Shown: piece by piece, positions 60,401 to 64,000 of the stretch
Layout: every line of letters starts with the position of its first letter
Numbering within the stretch: the first letter of the stretch is position 1
NCBI RefSeq assembly: GCF_016859285.1
Contig: NC_053404.1
Coordinates: forward strand, 15,198,105 to 15,262,104
Reading direction: 5' to 3'
Source of the DNA: Xiphias gladius
Lineage: Eukaryota; Chordata; Actinopteri; Istiophoriformes; Xiphiidae
Length of the DNA stretch: 64,000 nt
Notes under the pieces: generated by a model
What the model saw: only the letters and a program-made list of their open reading frames with translations
What the model was told of the DNA's origin: nothing
The model's database searches: none
Program-made: the position numbers and the translations under genes

Positions 60401-62409
60401 GTGGAAGTGCCACGTGTTGAATAGCAGGTTAATTTTTCAACAGAGATGGATGTTTAAAAGAATAAAAGAGACAGTTATGAGGGGGATTCGAATTCCAAGG
60501 AGGGATTAAAGGGTTGTTATCTACTTTTCCTTGGAAGATAGATGGGGAGTAGTGTGCATGCAGTGAAAGCTGTCAAACATGCGAAGTGAAAACGAAGTTG
60601 AAACAAAGATGAAGGCACTCTTCCCCTCCTGAAATACCCTTTGCTTGTTAGAGACAGGCTTTTAGAAGGTTTATCAACAAAGCCTCAGGTAGCATTAATG
60701 CAGGTTCGCTCACAAATTCATGCTGAAGGGTTTCTTTAATATTGGCATGCATATTGATGTTTACAACTCAAGATTCTGTGTCTTTTTAATGACCGTAGCC
60801 CTTCAATTACAAATGCTCCTTGCCCGATGCAATACTTCAGCAAATTCCCATTTTTCATTAGTTTAATTTGTTTCTGATTATTGAGTTCCCAATATGGCCT
60901 ATAATTCATGAGTTTTGTGTCTTCCCAGGGACCGGGAGACTTCCAGCAGCACATGCCTGGTAATTTTGGTCAGCCCCAGCGGCCCCCTCATCACATGGAG
61001 CCCTTTAGGAACCAGCCACCTCCAGGCCCCCAGGACAGGGAGCCCCTCTTTATGGCAGGTGAGTCTCCCACCCAGCCTTGACGAGGGTCACACAAAGCTC
61101 TCTTAGCATATTTAACCCTATTCGACATCAGCTCTGGTGGGATACCTACAGGGTATGCTGCTAGCTCTATTAGGAGCACTCATGTTAAATGCATGTGTAT
61201 ATATATACATCTGAATGAGCCTTGGAAACTTAAAACATGCATTAAACATATATTTCAAATTTTTCACCGTGTTAATGCATAATTAAATTAAACCCACTTG
61301 GTTGTTTACCATTTCACCTTGATAGAGTTGTCTGTTTTTGTTTCCCTTGCCATAACACTATACATCTGGAGATAAACTTACTGATTTATTGAAAATGGCT
61401 TACAGCGAAAAAAACTGACATCTCTGTTGTGCTTTCATTTGGTCTTCCTCGGGTGGGCACAGAGCGTACAGAGTCAACACGGTTTCCAGGGCAGCACATG
61501 TTTGATCACCAGGGCCCTAGCCCTCTGATGAACAGCAGCAACAACCTCCATCAGCAACAGCAGCTGCCCGGACAGGGCCACATGGGCTTTGGCCCACCAG
61601 GACCACCCTTCAACCAGCCGAGTCAGGGCCCACTAGGACTGTTTCCAAGAGAACCCCCAAGACCCAACCTCCCTCCCCACCAAGGTCACCAAGGGATGGT
61701 CGGCTTGAATCAACAAGGTGGCCCACCTAATCAGCCCAGACCTTTCATGGGCCCCCGTCAGCCGTTTGGCCAGCAGGGGAACCTTTTTCCCCCTCCACAA
61801 GTTCAGTTTGGGATGCAGGTACGACTAAGAGTAAGTGATTTTCATAACTAAGCCATGTTCTGTGTAGTTATCTGTAAGTTGTGCAATGATTGGGGTTTTT
61901 CTATTTCTTCTCCAGTCTTTTCTTGAATTTAAATATGGTAATTTGATCTGAGTATCATGATGTTTTTTTAGAATCTTCTCTTGCCTTTGACAAGTCTTGT
62001 AAAAGAGCCTGGCATACAATTCACATGCTTTCTCTGCCACGAATGTATGAATTTTCATTTTTACTCTAGATTATTAAAATGGTTGTGGCAAGAGCGATGA
62101 CTAGATGTAATGTACACATGAATTAACTAGACTAGTTATCATATTCACTGCTACTGAAGCGTTAAAGAAAGACTCATGAATGTTTGGCATCTCAGCATTT
62201 TGTCCAGACATATACACGAGCTCCCTCTAGTGACTGAATCACTATTGTATTAAAGTATGTGGATACATGAGGACACCAATTGGAGGTCAATTATATGCAG
62301 AAACTCTCTGATCCTATGTCGAAAATACTGTTCATAAGAACTGATGCTGTTGCTGAAAAAACAACAGCAAAAAAAAAAGAGAGATAAAATGACTACATTA
62401 TATATTTGT

Positions 62410-62443
<34 letters not shown>

Positions 62444-64000
62444 TATTATATAAAAAATATATTGCATTATATGTGATAGTAAGTTCTGATTCTGCCTGTT
62501 ACTCGTGTTGTAGTTTATCTTATTTTCTGTAATTTCAGGGCTTAATGCATGGTCCTCCTGTCTCCCAGCTTCCACATCACGACCCACTGTCATCCCATCA
62601 GCCCATGCACCAGCAGCAGCAACATCATAGGCAGGAGTTACCCCATCACCAGCAGCAACAGCTAAATCTTAGTGAGCCTCGCCCCATGATGCACCATGGC
62701 CAGAATCCCTTCCATCAACAGCAGGCGCACGGTAGCCCCAGGCAGATGACTCCCCGCCCTCAGAACCCCCAACAGCGCAACATGTCCAACAGGCAGAGGA
62801 TGGTGAGAGATTAACATTAGCTTTTTAGCAAATTAGAATATTATCTATCAGCTCAAACTGATGAAAAGCAGTTACGTAGGGTCCGTATTTTATCACTGTG
62901 TCATTCTAATTACTCTACATTATTTTGTCAGCATCTTCCCTCAATAAAAAAAATATTGCATGGCGAAAATGGATAGAACTGAATGTACATTAAAATCAGA
63001 TCGATGTAAAATCAACATGAAATGTTTGCATTTTACCCTTTCTTCAGAACACACCTGTCTCCAAGCAAATGCAGCTGCGCAACAGCAACCTACGGGAGCT
63101 CCCTGTAGCACCTGGCAACACAAACATGAACAGTGCCCGCCCCGCTGCCAACGTCAGGCCTGTTGCCAAGGCAACACAGGGGGCGCGTCCTGGGCAGAAC
63201 ACTCAGCCTGATGGTGGCAGAGGAAGAGGCCAAGTTGCTGCCAAGACTGAATCACAGCCTGGGGGAGCAGGCAGAACAGTGGTTCGCAAGGAAATCCCAA
63301 GCACACCGCCCAGCTCTGCACCACAGGTCAGCTTTTTAACACTCATGATAAAAAAAAAAAAAACAAAGAAATGTAAAAATATTGAGTTTGTTTGCATAAT
63401 GCTCAAATTATTTCATATAACTGCTTATTTGCTTTCTCAAATATTCCTCTGAAATGGTACTGTAAACAGGGTCATTTTCAATATTTTTTTTCCCCTACTA
63501 AAATCAGTGACTCCGAAATTGTAAGCTCAGCTGAGCTTATCACTGTGCTGAGATGGACTCCCATTTATTAAAATCCCAATCATAAGGTTGTTAATAACAG
63601 CAGTCTCATTCCATTGGAATGAACAGATCAATACCATTGCATTATTCTCTTGGGTCTTGACTTTGATTACATCTGAGTGTCAGGCCAAGTAATATAGTTA
63701 AAATAGGACACAGTGGCTCACGGCTCTTCTTCACGTAAGTGGAGACAGACAGTCATATTGTCAGCTTGTGTTTTGTGCCACAGGACCCTGATGAGGATGA
63801 GGAGACACGGCAGTATCGTCTGAAGATTGAGGAGCAGAAACGTCTGAGGGAGGAGATCCTCAAGAGGAAGGAGATGCGACGGCAGATGCAGGCTGGCGTC
63901 AGAAAGAAGGAGCTGCTGGAAAGGCTTAATTCCCAGACAAACACTCCAACCCAAGGCCCCGCTTCTACACAGATTCAACCTGCACAGCAAAATCAGCACA
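46317..64000 (+). CDS. rbm33: RNA-binding motif protein 33, 15 exons, 3' end beyond window
   Basis: Rbm33 is a nuclear RNA-binding protein linked to m6A-dependent regulation with ALKBH5 and to export of GC-rich transcripts. About 918 codons are present. The N-terminus MSANAQDYDFDEYDKPGAER matches the vertebrate DFDxxDKPGAERS start. It is followed by DLEEDLLEEDWLSGKK and SDEELNDDLLQSD (33-73), a long acidic region with VLDIQINEPLD, then SGRIRFKSERK and RRNIPETLE, an RGG/poly-Gly region (exon 8), and Pro/Gln/His-rich exons with PKNIHINPHF, HPRPAVGPQRFP and LRNSNLRELPVAP. A charged coiled coil (ETRQYRLKIEEQKRLREEIL) begins the last exon seen. All junctions are GT-AG in compatible phase. The C-terminal RRM lies past the edge. 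Next to en2, this is probably the rbm33a copy. Confidence 0.95.
46336..49500 (+). other. rbm33: rbm33 intron 1
   Basis: 3,165 bases. The first 700 are full of GCTAGCTA/GTTAGC-type short palindromes (for example 46369-46415 and 46983-46999), then AT-rich DNA. No internal exon or repeat family is recognised. Confidence 0.8.
49501..49579 (+). CDS. rbm33: rbm33 exon 2
   Basis: Acceptor TCTGTTGCAG, donor GAGAG|GTAAAT. Encodes DYDFDEYDKPGAERSRRRRG and acidic residues, the conserved Rbm33 N-terminal signature. Confidence 0.95.
49580..50318 (+). other. rbm33: rbm33 intron 2
   Basis: 739 bases, AT-rich, with an AAAAT-type run near 50047. Nothing else is seen. Confidence 0.85.
50319..50367 (+). CDS. 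rbm33: rbm33 exon 3
   Basis: 49 bases, acceptor CCCTAAAAG, donor AAG|GTAAGA. Encodes SDLEEDLLEEDWLSGKK, matching the family's ELEDDLLGEDLLSGKK region. Confidence 0.95.
50368..50794 (+). other. rbm33: rbm33 intron 3
   Basis: 427 bases. Overlapping open frames in it on either strand show no family resemblance and no splice context. Confidence 0.8.
50795..50868 (+). CDS. rbm33: rbm33 exon 4
   Basis: Acceptor TTTTGTTTCAG, donor ATGAG|GTAAGC. Encodes NPSEVSDEELNDDLLQSDDE and acidic residues, nearly identical to other vertebrate Rbm33 proteins. Confidence 0.95.
51015..51333 (+). CDS. rbm33: rbm33 exon 5 (acidic)
   Basis: 319 bases, acceptor TTGTTTTCAG, donor CAA|GTGAGT. Encodes a long Glu/Asp/Tyr/Gln-rich stretch ending DEVLDIQINEPLDGEFQ, the strongest family landmark here. 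A CA microsatellite starts 49 bases beyond the donor. Confidence 0.95.
51334..53273 (+). other. rbm33: rbm33 intron 5
   Basis: 1.94 kb, starting with a 90-base CA tract at 51383-51472. The rest is unique-looking. Open frames at 51776-52442 and 52662-52880 are without splice or family support. Confidence 0.8.
51383..51472 (+). repeat. (AC)45 microsatellite beside an exon donor
   Basis: Forty-five uninterrupted AC units in the sense of rbm33 transcription, beginning 49 bases after the exon 5 donor. Confidence 0.97.
53274..53435 (+). CDS. rbm33: rbm33 exon 6 (Glu-rich)
   Basis: 162 bases, acceptor GTCTTTAAAG, donor GAG|GTACGC. Encodes DDEYQTSYDDEPLDEHG, a run of Gln/Glu, and SQVFDTEE, matching the family's DDYLQTYGEHD and SRVFDVE segments. 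The longer open frame upstream is intron. Confidence 0.93.
53436..54227 (+). other. rbm33: rbm33 intron 6 with MITE
   Basis: 792 bases, nearly half of it a hAT-like MITE (53732-54078) with a T/C-rich segment near 53490-53520. Confidence 0.85.
53732..54078. repeat. hAT-like MITE, copy 2 (fuller)
   Basis: Shows TTTTTATTATCAATTGAAC, TTGATTAATCGTTTAAAC, AACCCAAAGATATTTGC, CCAGTGAATATTCACATTTT and the closing GTCAACTAATGGATTAAC. These phrases come in the same order as in a MITE abundant in percomorphs. The tandem triplet GTCAAGATCAAGATCAAGA near 53900 is a local duplication. Confidence 0.7.
54228..54396 (+). CDS. rbm33: rbm33 exon 7
   Basis: 169 bases, acceptor AATGTCTTCAG, donor CTAG|GTAGAT. 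Encodes a Glu/Asp block then SGRIRFKSERKDG, VVVRLADVGSKRRN and IPETLE, conserved with mammals. Confidence 0.95.
54603..54856 (+). CDS. rbm33: rbm33 exon 8 (RGG and poly-Gly)
   Basis: 254 bases, acceptor TTTCACCAG, donor CAG|GTGAAG. Encodes ELSEKAKQDLKEFEEQERQK, then GGRGR, sixteen consecutive Gly codons (54692-54739), RGSRGRG and a basic tail. The family has an Arg/Gly-rich segment at this place. The pure poly-Gly run is specific to this sequence. Confidence 0.93.
54690..54742 (+). repeat. rbm33: (GGA)n coding microsatellite in rbm33
   Basis: Mostly GGA with four GGG variants, in frame as glycine. It is expected to vary in length between individuals without shifting the frame only if changes are in triplets. 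Confidence 0.95.
54857..56333 (+). other. rbm33: rbm33 intron 8
   Basis: 1.48 kb, AT-rich, with poly-T near 55067-55081 and a 12-bp inverted repeat (AGTGATGATGAT at 55400-55411 against its complement at 55461-55472). No exon is seen. Confidence 0.8.
56334..56655 (+). CDS. rbm33: rbm33 exon 9 (Pro/Gln/His-rich)
   Basis: Acceptor is a tandem TAGCAG, so the exon begins at 56334 or 56337, adding or losing one Gln. Donor CAAG|GTAAAT, phase 1. Encodes proline/glutamine/histidine-rich sequence and the landmark PKNIHINPHFRG. Confidence 0.93.
56656..58334 (+). other. rbm33: rbm33 intron 9
   Basis: 1.68 kb. It contains a direct duplication near 56818-56877 (AATTTGTTGCATCAAACCAA twice), an RTE-like tail at 57110-57196 and a T/C-rich run near 57653-57690. 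Confidence 0.8.
57110..57196 (+). repeat. RTE-like retroelement 3' tail
   Basis: Ends TTTCGGATAAGCGGCAGAAA followed by GATTGGATGGATGGATGGATG. The GGATAAGCGG-(TGGA)n ending is familiar from fish RTE-type elements and their SINE-like derivatives. Only the tail is present. Confidence 0.6.
58335..58396 (+). CDS. rbm33: rbm33 exon 10
   Basis: 62 bases, acceptor CTCATTGCAG, donor CCT|GTGAGT. Encodes VPLMPPAQSHPRPAVGPQRF then P, clearly homologous to the mammalian segment ending RPAVGPQRFP. Confidence 0.95.
58397..60928 (+). other. rbm33: rbm33 intron 10, possible enhancers
   Basis: The largest intron after intron 1 (2.5 kb). After 58540 it is free of microsatellites and transposons and shows many TAAT/ATTA cores in balanced sequence (for example 59110-59160, 59440-59700, 60310-60480). 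This texture suggests conserved non-coding elements. No exon is seen. Confidence 0.45.
60929..61058 (+). CDS. rbm33: rbm33 exon 11
   Basis: 130 bases, acceptor GTGTCTTCCCAG, donor GCAG|GTGAGT, phase 1. Encodes GPGDFQQHMPGNFGQPQRPP and PFRNQPPPGPQDREPLFMA, matching the family's FPQHTPG and QERDPFFLG positions. Confidence 0.94.
61059..61462 (+). other. rbm33: rbm33 intron 11
   Basis: 404 bases, AT-rich. The acceptor GTGGGCACAG closes it. An open frame running in from 61429 is intronic before 61463. Confidence 0.85.
61463..61818 (+). CDS. rbm33: rbm33 exon 12 (Pro/Gly/Gln-rich)
   Basis: 356 bases, donor CAG|GTACGA, phase 0. Encodes ERTESTRFPGQHMFDHQGP and a long Pro/Gly/Gln/Asn region with GLFPREPPRPNLPP and RPFMGPRQPFGQ, equivalent to the mammalian VFPRERPVRP and RPFIPPRQPF segments. 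Confidence 0.95.
61819..62538 (+). other. rbm33: rbm33 intron 12
   Basis: 720 bases, AT-rich, with a TG microsatellite near 62406-62440. Nothing else is supported. Confidence 0.85.
62406..62440. repeat. (TG)n microsatellite
   Basis: About seventeen TG units with one TT interruption, about 100 bases before the exon 13 acceptor. Confidence 0.9.
62539..62802 (+). CDS. rbm33: rbm33 exon 13 (His/Gln-rich)
   Basis: 264 bases, acceptor TGTAATTTCAG, donor ATG|GTGAGA. Encodes GLMHGPPVSQLPHHDP, repeated Gln/His clusters, then RQMTPRPQNPQQRN. Mammalian Rbm33 has a His/Gln/Pro-rich region here. Confidence 0.94.
63048..63326 (+). CDS. rbm33: rbm33 exon 14
   Basis: 279 bases, acceptor CCCTTTCTTCAG, donor CAG|GTCAGC. 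Encodes QLRNSNLRELPVAP, the conserved landmark, then an Ala/Arg/Gln-rich linker. Confidence 0.95.
63327..63783 (+). other. rbm33: rbm33 intron 14
   Basis: 457 bases with a poly-A run near 63351-63364. Nothing else is supported. Confidence 0.85.
63784..64000 (+). CDS. rbm33: rbm33 exon 15, cut by window edge
   Basis: Acceptor TTTGTGCCACAG. Encodes DPDEDEETRQYRLKIEEQKR, LREEILKRKEMRRQ and RKKELLERL, a highly charged helix conserved across vertebrates, then a Gln/Thr/Pro-rich tail. The exon continues past 64000. Confidence 0.93.

Overview
The window is vertebrate nuclear DNA, most likely from a percomorph teleost. Genes are split by GT-AG introns, long CA, TATC, AT and GGA microsatellites are common, and several dispersed repeats of the kinds seen in spiny-rayed fishes are present (a hAT-like MITE with the TTAATC/GATTAA signature in two copies, a MITE ending near TGAATAC...CACTGG, an RTE-like tail with GGATAAGCGG followed by TGGA repeats). 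The gene order en2 (+), an unnamed gene (-), rbm33 (+) corresponds to the vertebrate EN2-CNPY1-RBM33-SHH block (human 7q36).

Layout: 1-1.6 kb is AT-rich with several AATAAA signals and may be the 3' UTR of the gene upstream of en2 (insig1 by synteny). 1.6-13.8 kb is en2 upstream DNA with fish repeats and several homeodomain-site-rich blocks that look like conserved enhancers. 13.9-19.24 kb is en2: promoter with E-boxes and CCAAT, two coding exons (268 aa, complete) and a 2-kb AU-rich 3' UTR. 19.25-42.3 kb is a minus-strand gene converging on en2, which I assembled from splice sites and reading-frame continuity: a CpG/CCAAT/GC-box promoter near 42.25 kb, a first exon with a strong Kozak ATG, five further exons in a continuous frame, and a last exon with a membrane segment and poly(A) signal. 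I do not recognise its product. It is where cnpy1 is expected, but its protein lacks the canopy/saposin signature. One TAG splits the otherwise continuous frame. 42.3-46.3 kb is intergenic. 46.3-64 kb is rbm33: promoter, 15 coding exons in perfect phase, running off the right edge before the C-terminal RNA-recognition motif.

Roles: En2 is a homeodomain repressor of the midbrain-hindbrain boundary. Rbm33 is a widely expressed RNA-binding protein and a plausible bystander whose introns, like those of the minus-strand gene, may hold developmental enhancers. The main items for follow-up are the unnamed gene with its in-frame TAG, the apparent absence of cnpy1, the repeated motifs in the en2 3' UTR, and the CA tract beside the donor of rbm33 exon 5.
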